A stretch of DNA of 64,000 nt from Flavobacteriales bacterium (lineage in GTDB: Bacteria; Bacteroidota; Bacteroidia; Flavobacteriales_E; Vicingaceae), in NCBI GenBank assembly GCA_020635815.1, contig JACJZB010000002.1, positions 248,001 to 312,000 of the forward strand. Direction: 5' to 3'. The position numbers and the translations under genes are program-made. Positions 17,501 to 26,142 of this stretch are shown in pieces. The notes beneath the pieces are model-generated. The model was given only the letters and a program-made list of their open reading frames with translations, ran no database searches and was not told the DNA's origin. The number at the start of each line of letters is the position of its first letter. Position 1 is the stretch's first letter.

Positions 17501-18008
17501 TTTAATAGAAAAAGGATATGTTACAAAAGGAAACATTACCATTCAAGGAGGAAGTGCTGGAGGTTTATTGATGGGAGCAGTAGCTAATATGCGACCAGAT
17601 TTATACAAAGCAATTATCCTAGATGTTCCTTTTGTGGATGTTGTAAATACGATGTTAGACGAAAAACTACCTCTAACAACTGGAGAATATGAAGAGTGGG
17701 GAAATCCCAATAAGAAAAAAGATTATGAATATATCAAATCCTATTCTCCTTATGATAATGTGGCTCAACAAAATTACCCTCCCATGTTCTTTTTTACTGG
17801 GTTAAATGATAGTAGAGTGGGTTATTGGGAGCCTGCAAAAATGGTTGCAAAACTTCGAGAGTATAAAACTGATAATAATATTTTGTTACTAAAAACGAAC
17901 CTATATTCCGGACATGGAGGTGATTCTGGAAGGTATTCTTCTTATAAAGATTTAGCAATGAAATATGCCTTAATTTTTGAGCTATATAAGAATTCTGCTA
18001 TAAAATAA
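14523..18008 (+). CDS. Fusion of a carboxypeptidase-regulatory-like/DUF5686-like module with an S9A prolyl oligopeptidase
   Basis: 1161 residues, about 450 longer than a normal oligopeptidase B. A signal peptide (ending NYLFSQ) is followed by a carboxypeptidase-regulatory-like beta sandwich (about 25-105) and about 350 residues resembling the soluble part of DUF5686 proteins (ELLRKALKSIEDNY, DGYYRETLTESGKY). From about residue 480 an S9A peptidase begins: a beta-propeller (DDYAWLKDVTKPLYN), then an alpha/beta-hydrolase. Predicted triad: Ser1011 (GGSAGG), Asp1096 (NDSRVGYWEPAK), His1131 (SGHGGDSG). It would cut short peptides after basic or prolyl residues in the envelope. The frame is continuous. 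An ATG at 14538 (MKNILLI) is an equally good start. The next gene is a full DUF5686 protein with the same N-terminal domain. Confidence 0.82.
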   Translation: MNSLFMKNILLIVFIINCNYLFSQTISGTIITEDDKQPASFATLLIKGEGFGTVADENGNFKLTVPPKYKDHTILVSFLGYNTKSLKMSELSSTKPNSIYLDRNVASLAQFTLKAHKEYRPKELLRKALKSIEDNYTQDTITFDGYYRETLTESGKYIKYADADCQFYYTPYDTKNHKRKEFTSAYSNPNSLSDLPLWWGARMHRGHFWFQTFKQDQVKIVESRSSNNLSTRNFKANIEGGPLGLMAKDRVKFQEYFLDKKNFNEFNYTLEEKYDSTKKEWNYYVYFISKKANETPPEEKDSWRIKKKFQKNNQEGTIIIDRNSYAIKSIEYSVNKNLKKFICGFRNNAIRHFDYQIKADYTEINGTYYLTHLKQQDEFIYNDTIDNIRTPYNATLEVFIDNIQSKNVKPFKDEEVFVNVDANQLFDFPLYYNDTFWTKYSTEKPQYNIPNEIRTDMENKHPLETQFANKHIRDTNLLAPVAVKKPHSYSIHNKTVKDDYAWLKDVTKPLYNKDVMEYINAENDYFDNYFTPLRKSQRILFDELKMYVEKNYESLPILKNGYSYYYQYIGENEYPTFYRKSAKTNKEELLLDVQEMAKDKQYYNAGNISVSPNNTIMSYFENTEGNDNYTAKFKNLKTNMLLSDSLVKPSSIIWINDSIIIYTLQEEKTNRVFKVLKHKLYDNQLNDELIYHEKDELYSVSISKSKSKEYIFITSASSNTSEQYFIKVNDASLSLNLFYPRELNHEYYIQHMNDKFYVLTNHKALNKKIVVVDTADYALKKWKEVIPHHNEVFINNFELFDNHIVIHEKEKAQPRLRVINLTTKKNHIIKFKEDIYNVSIGYNPDFNTDSLQFSYSSFLIPNTVYNYNMETQEKRIVKRRKWKENKYSPFKVERIWATAKDGKKIPITLLYNKWSINKKEPEKNKVWLTSYGSYGYAQEVGYSTSLFPLLNKGFIYAIAHIRGGNDLGEEWYLDGKMEHKKNTFTDFITCSEYLIEKGYVTKGNITIQGGSAGGLLMGAVANMRPDLYKAIILDVPFVDVVNTMLDEKLPLTTGEYEEWGNPNKKKDYEYIKSYSPYDNVAQQNYPPMFFFTGLNDSRVGYWEPAKMVAKLREYKTDNNILLLKTNLYSGHGGDSGRYSSYKDLAMKYALIFELYKNSAIK

Positions 18009-18044
18009 AATCATTTAATTAGCTTTACGTCATAGTTTTACCTT

Positions 18045-20468
18045 ATGACAATAAAACATTTTTTATTTTATTTTATTATTTGTTTCTCCTTCTGCTCTGC
18101 CATTGCTCAGCACAGCATTAAAGGGAAAGTTATTGATGAAAAAACAAAAGCAGGATTAGCTTTTGTAAACATTATTGACAACAATAACAATGGAGCAACT
18201 ACCGATATTGATGGTAATTTTAATATCAACTCTAAACAGCCTATTAATCGTTTAAAATTTAGTTATGTTGGTTATCAACCGTATGAACTTGATGTTGCTA
18301 ATCAAAAACATATTGTTGCAAAATTAACCTCAACTAGCTACGAATTAAACGAATTTGTATTGTTGCCCGGAGAAAATCCTGCACACCGAATTATAAATAA
18401 TGTTGTTGCTAATCGTCATATTCACAACCCAGAAAAAAGCTTAAATTTTAAATACGAATCGTACAACAAATTATATGTGACTGGAGCTGTAGATACGGCT
18501 ATACTTAATCATCCAGAAAAAATTAACTCACTTGATACGAGTAGCCAAAAAGCCATTGATTTTTTAGAAAAACATCATTTATTTTTAATGGAATCGGTTA
18601 CAGAACGTAAATATATGCAGCCTGATAAAAGTTACGAAAAGGTTTTAGCATCAAGGGTTTCTGGACTTCAAAACAATACTTTTTCGTTGATTGCTACCGA
18701 AATACAATCGTTTTCATTTTATGAGCCGATGTTAACGGTAATGGAACAATCTTATTTGAATCCAATAAGTGTAAATAGCATTAATAAATATTTTTTCTTG
18801 ATTGAGGACACCACTTTTAATGGTTCAGATACGGTTTTTGTGATTTCATTTCGCCCTAAAAAAGGCAAAAATTTTAAAGGATTGAAAGGATTGCTTTACA
18901 TTAATACTGACGGCTTTGCGGTTCAAAATGTAATTGCCGAACCTGCTCAAGAAGAAGAAGGTATTGGCGTAAAAATTCAACAACAATATGAAAAAATAGA
19001 AAATAGCTGGTTTCCAGTGCAACTAAACACTACTATTTTGTTTAAAAATGCTCAAATCAACGATTTTAAAATGTTAGGAATAGGCAAGTCCTACCTGAAA
19101 AATATTGAGCTAAATCCTGATTTAAATAAAAAAGAATTTGGAATTATTACCACAGAAGTTGCCGATGACGTAACTAAAAAGGAAGAAGATTTTTGGTTTA
19201 AATACCGTGGTGATTCACTCTCTGAGAAAGAAAAAGCAACTTACCACATTATTGACAGTGTTGGAAAAGCTGAAAATTTTGATAAAAAGATTACTGGTTT
19301 AGAAGCCTTAATGACTGGAAAATTAAGGTGGGGTTATGTTGATTTAGATTTAGATCGTTTTGTAAAATATAACGATTACGAAGGGTTTAGACTTGGTGCG
19401 GGACTTCATACCAGCTCGAAAGTTTCAAAAACTTTTTCGATAGGCGGTTATGGTGCTTACGGTACAAAAGATAAAACAGTTAAATATGGTGGTGATTTTA
19501 ATACCCTAATTAGCAAACACAATGATATTGAAGTTAATTTTTCTTATCAAAAAGATGTTGCAGAGCCAGGAGTTACTCAATTTATTAGTTACACCAAACC
19601 TTTACTATCAGCAGCTTCTAACCGAAACTTCTATTTAAATAGAATGAATGATAATGAAAAAATTGAAGCTCGTTTGCAGTTTAGAACACTTCGTTATTTA
19701 AAAGTTTACCTCTTTGCAAATCAAGAAAAAGTAAACGTTACCAACGGTTATTTTTACCGTAAAAGAATAGATGATAATACCACTCTTTTTGTGCAAGATT
19801 TTACGTTTTCAGAAGTTGGTGTAGAGTTTAAATATGCGTTTAAGCAAAAAGTAATTCAAACCCTAAACTATAAATATGCAAAACCAACAAAATACCCAAT
19901 ATTGTATGCTAAAATTGAGCAAGGGTTAAACCAAGCTGATGGCGAATACGAATACACGCGTTTTACCTTTAGAACAGAAAAACAGTTTAGCATTAAAAAC
20001 ATTGGTAAACCAAAAATATTTATTGAAACGGGTGTTACGATTGGCGATGCTCCAATCATTAAATTAAATAATTCTATCGGTACATTTAAACCTAAAAGTT
20101 TTTTAATTGCTACCGAAAATGCTTTTGAAACCATGTTGCCTTATGAATTCTTTTCTGATCGTTTTGCTTCGTTCCATTTTAGACATAGTTTTGGAAGTTT
20201 ATTGCTTAAAATAAAGAAATTTGCACCAGAATTTGTTGTATCAACAAGTGTTGGTTTTGGAGAACTTTCAAATGCAACCAATCATAGCGGCGTAGCTTTT
20301 AAAACAATGGAAAAAGGATATTATGAGTCTGGGGTTGCTATAAATAAAATCTTAAAATTAAACTTTAGCACATTTGGTGTTTCTGTTCATTACCGTTATG
20401 GCCCATATCAATTTGAAAAGGCTATCGATAATTTTGCTGTTAAATTGAGTTTAGGATATTCTTTTTAA
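18045..20468 (+). CDS. DUF5686 protein with N-terminal carboxypeptidase-regulatory-like domain
   Basis: An 807-residue outer-membrane-type protein with a signal peptide (about 1-22, ending AIAQ). A carboxypeptidase-regulatory-like domain follows (about 23-105; GKVIDEKTKAGLAFVNI). The long DUF5686 region includes the family start PAHRIINNVVANRHIHNPEKS and ends in strongly alternating beta-strands (KLSLGYSF at the C-terminus), consistent with an outer-membrane barrel. The function of the family is not established. It starts 36 bases after the peptidase fusion gene, and dinB begins 2 bases after its stop, so the three genes probably share a transcript. Confidence 0.88.
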   Translation: MTIKHFLFYFIICFSFCSAIAQHSIKGKVIDEKTKAGLAFVNIIDNNNNGATTDIDGNFNINSKQPINRLKFSYVGYQPYELDVANQKHIVAKLTSTSYELNEFVLLPGENPAHRIINNVVANRHIHNPEKSLNFKYESYNKLYVTGAVDTAILNHPEKINSLDTSSQKAIDFLEKHHLFLMESVTERKYMQPDKSYEKVLASRVSGLQNNTFSLIATEIQSFSFYEPMLTVMEQSYLNPISVNSINKYFFLIEDTTFNGSDTVFVISFRPKKGKNFKGLKGLLYINTDGFAVQNVIAEPAQEEEGIGVKIQQQYEKIENSWFPVQLNTTILFKNAQINDFKMLGIGKSYLKNIELNPDLNKKEFGIITTEVADDVTKKEEDFWFKYRGDSLSEKEKATYHIIDSVGKAENFDKKITGLEALMTGKLRWGYVDLDLDRFVKYNDYEGFRLGAGLHTSSKVSKTFSIGGYGAYGTKDKTVKYGGDFNTLISKHNDIEVNFSYQKDVAEPGVTQFISYTKPLLSAASNRNFYLNRMNDNEKIEARLQFRTLRYLKVYLFANQEKVNVTNGYFYRKRIDDNTTLFVQDFTFSEVGVEFKYAFKQKVIQTLNYKYAKPTKYPILYAKIEQGLNQADGEYEYTRFTFRTEKQFSIKNIGKPKIFIETGVTIGDAPIIKLNNSIGTFKPKSFLIATENAFETMLPYEFFSDRFASFHFRHSFGSLLLKIKKFAPEFVVSTSVGFGELSNATNHSGVAFKTMEKGYYESGVAINKILKLNFSTFGVSVHYRYGPYQFEKAIDNFAVKLSLGYSF

Positions 20469-20470
20469 AA

Positions 20471-21556
20471 ATGCCTGATACCATTCGTAAAATATTGCAC
20501 ATTGACATGGATGCTTTTTATGCTTCTGTAGAGCAACGAGACAATCCAGAATTAGTTGGCAAACCTATTGCTGTGGGAGGATCAAAAGAAAGAGGAGTTG
20601 TTGCCGCGGCAAGTTATGAAGCACGGAAATATGGAGTAAGATCTGCAATGCCATCCATAACTGCTTATAAAAAATGTCCGCATATTATTTTTGTAAAACC
20701 CCGTTTCGATGCGTATAAAGAAGCCTCACGACAGATACATGAAGTGTTTGCTGAATATACCGACTTAATAGAACCGCTTTCGTTAGATGAAGCTTATTTA
20801 GATGTAACCGAAAACAAAAAGAACCTTGAGTTTGCCATGGATGTTGCTCAAGAAATTAAAGAACAAATAAAAGCCAAAACAGGATTAACAGCTTCAGCTG
20901 GAATTTCCTACAATAAGTTTTTAGCCAAAATTGCTTCCGATTATAATAAACCGGATGGTTTTTATGTAATTACCCCAAAAATGGCTCCCTCTTTTGTGGA
21001 AGAACTAAAAATTGAAAAGTTTTTTGGTGTTGGAAAAGTAACGGCTCAAAAAATGCACAAACACGCTATTTTTAAGGGTTCCGATTTAAAAAATAAAAGT
21101 TTATATGATTTAGAGCGTTGGTTTGGAAAATCAGGCAAATACTATTACAATGTTTCGAGAGGAATAGATAACCGATTGGTAAATCCAAACAGAATTAGAA
21201 AATCGATTGCTGCTGAACGAACGTATAACAAAGATATAAGTACTGAAGTTGTGTTAATTGAACGAATTAACGAAGTTGCTGATATTTTAATTAAACGATT
21301 AGGAAAAACAGAGACCAATGGAAAAAGTTTAACCTTAAAAGTAAAATATGCCGATTTTAAGCAAATTACCCGAAGTAAAACTTTACCTGAACCGATTCCT
21401 CACGAAAAAATAAAAGAAATGAGTGCCGATTTGATTAAGTTAATTCCAGAAATTGAAAAAGGAATTCGTTTGTTGGGTTTACAAATCTCAAATTTTGAGC
21501 AAGATAATAACGATCAATTTTTAGGGCAATTAGAGTTTGATTTTAAATCAGAATAA
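20471..21556 (+). CDS. dinB: DNA polymerase IV (Y family)
   Basis: 361 residues, typical for DinB. The catalytic palm motifs are HIDMDAFYASVEQ (about 10-22) and SLDEAYLDVT (about 102-111), carrying the metal-binding carboxylates. The region KFFGVGKVTAQKMH is the helix-hairpin-helix of the thumb, and the C-terminal part is the little-finger domain. It is an error-prone translesion polymerase without proofreading. The start lies 2 bases after the stop of the DUF5686 gene, so it is likely translated from the same mRNA. No LexA-like operator is seen. Confidence 0.95.
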   Translation: MPDTIRKILHIDMDAFYASVEQRDNPELVGKPIAVGGSKERGVVAAASYEARKYGVRSAMPSITAYKKCPHIIFVKPRFDAYKEASRQIHEVFAEYTDLIEPLSLDEAYLDVTENKKNLEFAMDVAQEIKEQIKAKTGLTASAGISYNKFLAKIASDYNKPDGFYVITPKMAPSFVEELKIEKFFGVGKVTAQKMHKHAIFKGSDLKNKSLYDLERWFGKSGKYYYNVSRGIDNRLVNPNRIRKSIAAERTYNKDISTEVVLIERINEVADILIKRLGKTETNGKSLTLKVKYADFKQITRSKTLPEPIPHEKIKEMSADLIKLIPEIEKGIRLLGLQISNFEQDNNDQFLGQLEFDFKSE

Positions 21557-21583
21557 CCATTGAAAATCTGATTATTTTAACTG

Positions 21584-21607
21584 TCCTTCGACAAGCTCAG
21601 GATGACA
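21584..21607. repeat. Short repeat of the CCTTCGACAAGCTCAGGATGACA type
   Basis: TCCTTCGACAAGCTCAGGAT followed by GACA, between convergent dinB and the Ig-like lipoprotein gene. A related sequence in the other orientation occurs at 29265-29304 (TGAGCTTGTCGAAG), and a decayed one may lie at 808-825 (CTTCAACAAGCTCAAGG). Confidence 0.55.
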
Positions 21608-21622
21608 AAACAAATCATAACC

Positions 21623-23215
21623 CTACTCTATAATCCAATCAATTTTGTTGTCCCAATTTTCTTGAATAGAAATTTTACCTTCGTAATAAATTACTTTTTC
21701 AGGTTGTAATTTTTCATCATAAATGCCTGTATCCCAAACGCCATTATTGTTATTGTCAACAATTAATTTTACATTATAATCGCCCGCAGCTAAATAATTA
21801 AAAGTAAAAGACGCTCCTTTTGAACCATATCTAGTTGCTATAACTTTATCCTTTAAGATTAAATAAACGATATATTTTTCAGCAAAAGGTGGTGTGATGT
21901 TAAGTTTTAAATTACCATAATCAGATTCTCTTTTGGTTTTGAACGATTTTAAAATGGTATCATTTTGTAAGTTATAAATATCTGTAAATGCAGATGGCTC
22001 GGCTAATAGTACATAATCCGTTTTTTCTTTAAATGGATAAATTAAATTGTATTTTCTAATGTTTATTGAGTCTTGAATCAATTTAAAATCAACTTTAACA
22101 CTATCCATCAATAAACTAATTTTAGTTGTATCAATTTCAGCAATAGGACGAACTGCTGTAAATTGAATATTAGTATTTAAATCTAATTTAGTTCCAACAT
22201 TTGTAGTAACAGCTAATGTTGAGTCTAAAAATAAATCTGATTTTATTAACTCAATCTCAACAGTATCAATAACCGTTGAATTATTATAAACCACTAAGTC
22301 TAATTTTTCTTCAAGAGCTGGATTTGCTAGCCAAAACACTTTCTTTTTCTTATCCTCAGCCACCTCTTCAATGTCAAGTTTAATCGTTGGATTTAGTGAT
22401 GCTACAGTTATACTATCTGCTGGCAAATTAAAATCTATTTCTATTTTTCCATAAGCAGGGTTGGCACTTTTTGTTACGTATTGTAAATCTGTATTTTCAG
22501 TAAATAAGTAAATTTTGTTATCCGTTAATGATGAATCTATTTGAATCAACTCATTATAAAATCCAATTTCCTCGTTTGGCAAATCAAACAAATAATTACT
22601 ATTAATATCGGTTAAGGCAAATAATTTATATACTCCTTTACTAATGTTTGTAATTTGAAACTGACCGTTTTTATCTGTTTTAGCAATGTATCTTGGCTTT
22701 TTTGTTTTTGGAATTGAATCTTCAAATTCATCATAAAGCATCACAAAAACGTTTTCTTTTGGCATTAAATCAAAAGCACCGATTACGTTTCCTTCATAAT
22801 TTAATGAATCGATAAAACTACCTGTAGAAAAAACGTATTTATAATTAGGGTAAGTATTCCCTTCTGTAATATCCGCAATAGCATCACCAAAATTTAAACT
22901 GTAAGTCGTATTTGGCTTTAATTCTCCTTTAAGTTTAATGACTAATTTCTTCCCTTTAGCAGTAATATCAGGCGTTTCTTCCATTAATGGAGAAACAATT
23001 AATTGGCTAGTTAAATTGGTTAAACTAATAAACTCATTAAATTCTACTGTAATCGTTTTTTCTATAAAATTGATAGATTGATTTTCAGGAATTGTTTCTT
23101 TAACGGCTGGTGGCAAAATGTCTTTATCTCCTCCTGATAAGGCAGAACGTTGAGCACAAGAAATTAAAAAAAGTGCAAAAAATAGCGGGATAATATGACT
23201 TGAAGTAAGTTTGAT
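21623..23215 (-). CDS. Ig-like-domain lipoprotein; probable ATC start codon
   Basis: About 530 residues. Read upstream of the first recognised in-frame start (a TTG at 23116), the frame gives a perfect lipoprotein signal: (I/M)KLTSSHIIPLFFALFLISC, then AQRSALSGGDKD and PPAVKETIPENQSI. Bacteroidota lipoproteins of this family typically have this C-A-x-x-G..SGG-x-KD..PP start. No ATG, GTG or TTG precedes it. The codon where the methionine is expected is ATC (23215-23213). The body has an N-terminal SbsA-type Ig-like domain (about 35-140; ITVEFNEFISLTN, PNTTYSLNFGDAI) and further beta domains, including one with IYKLFALTDINSNYLFD-like calcium-type loops. It starts 9 bases after the stop of the upstream methionine sulfoxide reductase gene, so translational coupling may allow the weak start. 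Function unknown. Confidence 0.7.
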   Translation of the reverse strand: MKLTSSHIIPLFFALFLISCAQRSALSGGDKDILPPAVKETIPENQSINFIEKTITVEFNEFISLTNLTSQLIVSPLMEETPDITAKGKKLVIKLKGELKPNTTYSLNFGDAIADITEGNTYPNYKYVFSTGSFIDSLNYEGNVIGAFDLMPKENVFVMLYDEFEDSIPKTKKPRYIAKTDKNGQFQITNISKGVYKLFALTDINSNYLFDLPNEEIGFYNELIQIDSSLTDNKIYLFTENTDLQYVTKSANPAYGKIEIDFNLPADSITVASLNPTIKLDIEEVAEDKKKKVFWLANPALEEKLDLVVYNNSTVIDTVEIELIKSDLFLDSTLAVTTNVGTKLDLNTNIQFTAVRPIAEIDTTKISLLMDSVKVDFKLIQDSINIRKYNLIYPFKEKTDYVLLAEPSAFTDIYNLQNDTILKSFKTKRESDYGNLKLNITPPFAEKYIVYLILKDKVIATRYGSKGASFTFNYLAAGDYNVKLIVDNNNNGVWDTGIYDEKLQPEKVIYYEGKISIQENWDNKIDWIIE

Positions 23216-23224
23216 ATGGAGTTT

Positions 23225-23710
23225 TTAAAGCAAAGTTTCTATAAGGATTATCACTTCTGATAAGTATTTTTCATCAATTTCATCAAAGGTACTTAACAAT
23301 TCACTATCCACATCTAAAATCATCACCACTTCTTTAGCATGGTTAAAAATGGGTAATACAATTTCAGATTTAGAAGCAGAACTACAAGCAATGTGCCCAG
23401 GAAATTCATCCACATTCGGAACTACAATTGTTTTTGCTTGCTGCCAGCTTGTTCCACAAACTCCTCTTCCTTTTGCTATTCTTGTGCATGCAATTGGACC
23501 TTGAAATGGACCTAAAACCAATTCATCTTCTTTAACCAGATAAAACCCAACCCAAAAAAAGTTGAACGTAGTTTTTAACGCTGCAGTAAGATTTGCTAAA
23601 TTGGCAATTAAGTCAGTTTCGTAACTAACCAATCCCTTTAATTGCGGAAGTAAAGCTTTATACTTTTCTTCTTTTGAAAGGTTTTCTCCAATTAATAATT
23701 CTTCTGCCAT
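23225..23710 (-). CDS. GAF-domain free methionine-(R)-sulfoxide reductase
   Basis: 161 residues forming a single GAF domain. The family motifs are FFWVGFYLV, LGPFQGPIACTRIAKGRGVCGTSW and HIACSSASKSEIVLP. The three conserved cysteines of fRMsr enzymes are at 75, 85 and 109. The last is the expected catalytic residue, with disulfide partners upstream. It reduces free methionine-R-sulfoxide in the cytoplasm using thioredoxin. The downstream Ig-like lipoprotein begins 9 bases after its stop. The gap to the VWA gene upstream holds a decayed repeat and a terminator. Confidence 0.9.
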   Translation of the reverse strand: MAEELLIGENLSKEEKYKALLPQLKGLVSYETDLIANLANLTAALKTTFNFFWVGFYLVKEDELVLGPFQGPIACTRIAKGRGVCGTSWQQAKTIVVPNVDEFPGHIACSSASKSEIVLPIFNHAKEVVMILDVDSELLSTFDEIDEKYLSEVIILIETLL

Positions 23711-23734
23711 GTTGCAAATATATTAAACCCTATC

Positions 23735-23843
23735 GTCATTCCGGAAAATTATGAAGAATGAATAATTTATCCGGAATCTCATTTAAACTTCTTCAATATC
23801 AAAGTGAGATTCCTGTTTCCGCTCCGCTGCACAGGAAAGGCGT
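23735..23843. repeat. Degenerate palindromic repeat region
   Basis: Starts GTCATTCCGGA and contains TATCCGGAATCTCATTT mirrored by AAAGTGAGATTCC, followed by TTTCCGCTCCGCTGCACAGGA. This is the GTCATTCC...GAGATTCC type of repeat, but no mirrored GTCATTCC closes it on the right. It lies between the divergently spaced ends of two minus-strand genes. Confidence 0.55.
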
Positions 23844-23852
23844 TAAGACAAA

Positions 23853-23880
23853 CAAAAAGCCCCGACTATTGTCGGGGCTA
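23853..23880 (-). terminator. Intrinsic terminator of the VWA-protein gene
   Basis: On the minus strand, AGCCCCGAC, loop AATA, GTCGGGGCT is followed by TTTTTG. The 9-bp stem is perfect and lies 30 bases after the stop of the gene at 23910-25868. Confidence 0.88.
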
Positions 23881-23909
23881 AACTGGTAAGTGATGTGGTT
23901 TTCAAATTA

Positions 23910-25868
23910 CTATTCTTCGTTTAAAAACGCACTTGCTTGCATCTCACTCATTTCTACCAGTCTTATAAATTCTGCTCTGTATCCAAATTCATCTTTCCCT
24001 TTACTATTTTTTGCTAATTCCAACACTTTTTCAAAAGAAGCTTCTGCTTTATGTTTTGAATTTCTTAATAACAAGCCAAACTCTGCAACAGCTGCCGAAA
24101 ATCTAAAATTATCTGAAGTTTTATTTAATGCTACAGGCTTATCCATTAAGTGATTTACAATCAGATTACTTTTATCTTCAGTTGGTTTTTTATATCTAAA
24201 TTTTACTGTCAAAATCTCATCAGTACTTGGTGTTGGAATCAATTCTGTTAATTTTTGGTAACGTAATGGGTCAACCGAAGGTGCTGTTCCTTGTCCTTTT
24301 AGCACAACTTCGTACAAAGCTGTTACCGTGTGCCCTGCTCCAAGCTCGCCAGCATCTTTAGTATCGTCATTAAAATCTTCATCGTTTAACAATCTGTTTT
24401 CGTAACCAATCAGTTTGTATGATTCAATTTTTTCTGGATTAAACTCTAACTGCAATTTCACATCTTTAGCTATCGTAAACATTGTTCCTCCCATTTCGGT
24501 AACCAATACTTTTTTAGCTTCTAAAATATTATCGATGTACGCATAGTTTCCATTTCCTTTGTCAGCTAATGTTTCCATTTTAGAATCTTTGTAATTCCCC
24601 ATTCCAAAACCTAAACAAGTTAAATAAACTCCCGATTTTCTTTTCTCTTCAATCAAACGAGTCATTTCCCCATCGCTACTTGCACCAATATTAAAATCAC
24701 CATCTGTTGCTAGAATAATTCTGTTATTTCCTTCTTTAATAAAATTTTCTTGAGCTATTTTATACGCTAATTTTATTCCTGCTCCACCAGCTGTTGAACC
24801 TCCTGCATTTAAGTTGTTTAATGCTTCCATAATTTTTTCTTTGTCATTTCCTGGAGTTGATGGTAGCACCAACCCTGCTGCACCTGCATAAACAACAATT
24901 GCAACCCTATCGTTTTCGCTCAAATTATTTACCAAAAGGTTAAACGATTTTTTTAATAATGGCAATTTATTTGGTGAACTCATCGATCCTGAAACATCTA
25001 ATAAAAAAACCAAGTTACTTGAAGGTAATTCGCTCATGTCCATTTTTTTACCTTGCAATCCGATATGAATTAATTTGTTGTTTTTATTCCAAGGACAATC
25101 ACTCATTTCAGTAGTAATGCTAAAAGGATGTTCGCCTTTAGGTTGTGGATAATCGTAAGAAAAATAATTAATCATTTCTTCTATTCTCACTGCGTCTGCT
25201 GGTGGGTTTTGCCCATTAGTAATAAATCTTCTCATATTAGAATATGAAGCAGCATCAACATCTATTGAAAAAGTGGATAATGGACTTGCTATTACGTTTT
25301 TAAAATCATTTTCCGAAATTGAACTGTAAGACTCTGTATTAAAATTATCTTGTCGAGAAACAACATTTCCTATCATCATCGGACTAGCATAGCCAGCACT
25401 ATATTCAGCAGATTTAGCAGCTCTATCCTTTTTATATTTATCTCTAGAAACACTAACCGTACTGATGCTTTCTTCTTTTGCGTCTTCAGCATCAACTACA
25501 TCAATTTCCTCTACAATTTGAGGTGTATTACTGGTCAATTCAAAAACCATATTTTTTGTAGCAGATGAGTTAAGAACTATCCCTTTTTTAGTGAAATTTC
25601 TATACCCTATCATTTCAACAATCACATTATATGTTGAAGGTGCTATCCCTGTAATTTCAAACTTCCCATCGACATCTGTTAAGGTAGATTTTATCGTTTT
25701 ACCCGTTTCTGATTTTAAATAAACATTTACCATTGGCAAAGAAATTTTGGTTTGTTTATCAATTACCTTTCCTTTTAAAATGGCATTAGTTGCAAAAGAT
25801 TGGTTGAATAGTCCGATTAAAATAACTACTAATACATAGTGCCGCATTTTTGTTTTTTGAGTTTTCAT
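23910..25868 (-). CDS. Exported von Willebrand factor A protein (YfbK type) with carboxypeptidase-regulatory-like domain
   Basis: 652 residues. Signal peptide (about 1-26); a carboxypeptidase-regulatory-like domain (about 28-112; KGKVIDKQTKISLPMVNVYL); a linker; the N-terminal von Willebrand-associated region (FSIDVDAASYSNMRRFI, INYFSYDYPQP); a VWA domain with an intact metal-ion-dependent adhesion site (LDVSGSM near residue 290, plus the downstream Thr and Asp of ATDGDFNIG); and the C-terminal DUF3520 region ending FIRLVEMSEMQAS. Such proteins are exported and bind partners through the MIDAS metal; their cellular task is not well defined. It is monocistronic with its own terminator. Confidence 0.88.
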   Translation of the reverse strand: MKTQKTKMRHYVLVVILIGLFNQSFATNAILKGKVIDKQTKISLPMVNVYLKSETGKTIKSTLTDVDGKFEITGIAPSTYNVIVEMIGYRNFTKKGIVLNSSATKNMVFELTSNTPQIVEEIDVVDAEDAKEESISTVSVSRDKYKKDRAAKSAEYSAGYASPMMIGNVVSRQDNFNTESYSSISENDFKNVIASPLSTFSIDVDAASYSNMRRFITNGQNPPADAVRIEEMINYFSYDYPQPKGEHPFSITTEMSDCPWNKNNKLIHIGLQGKKMDMSELPSSNLVFLLDVSGSMSSPNKLPLLKKSFNLLVNNLSENDRVAIVVYAGAAGLVLPSTPGNDKEKIMEALNNLNAGGSTAGGAGIKLAYKIAQENFIKEGNNRIILATDGDFNIGASSDGEMTRLIEEKRKSGVYLTCLGFGMGNYKDSKMETLADKGNGNYAYIDNILEAKKVLVTEMGGTMFTIAKDVKLQLEFNPEKIESYKLIGYENRLLNDEDFNDDTKDAGELGAGHTVTALYEVVLKGQGTAPSVDPLRYQKLTELIPTPSTDEILTVKFRYKKPTEDKSNLIVNHLMDKPVALNKTSDNFRFSAAVAEFGLLLRNSKHKAEASFEKVLELAKNSKGKDEFGYRAEFIRLVEMSEMQASAFLNEE

Positions 25869-26093
25869 GGGTTTATTTTTTAAGTGAGTTAATACTTGTT
25901 TTGTAGTTAGATGTTTGATTCATAAAAAATCCATAAAAAATTATTTTTGATTTTAATCATTTAAATTTTAAGGCATATATATTCTTTGTCTAAATCTTTA
26001 TATTTGAGCATTATAAAACTAAAGTCTTATTGCCGCTATATTTTTTTTAGATATAGTAAAGAAGACGACACCTTTGTGCCTTACAAGAATAGG

Positions 26094-26120
26094 TTGACAG
26101 TTATAAAAACATTATTTTTG
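26094..26120 (+). promoter_or_regulatory. Possible promoter of the amidohydrolase gene
   Basis: TTG (26094-26096), 16 bases, then TATTTTTG (26113-26120), a full match to TAnnTTTG. The spacer is a little short. A second TATATTTG at 25999-26006 has no TTG at a suitable distance. Nothing else is seen in the 274-base gap between the divergent genes. Confidence 0.4.
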
Positions 26121-26142
26121 GAGGGCTATTAAAATAACATCA

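Noticed and set aside
18028..18044. TACGTCATAGTTTTACC as a third copy of the 20-bp motif
   Set aside because: Only the first seven bases agree and no promoter spacing fits; taken as chance.
25999..26006. TATATTTG as the promoter of the amidohydrolase gene
   Set aside because: No TTG at 17-23 bases upstream, and it is 137 bases from the start; the site at 26113 fits better.
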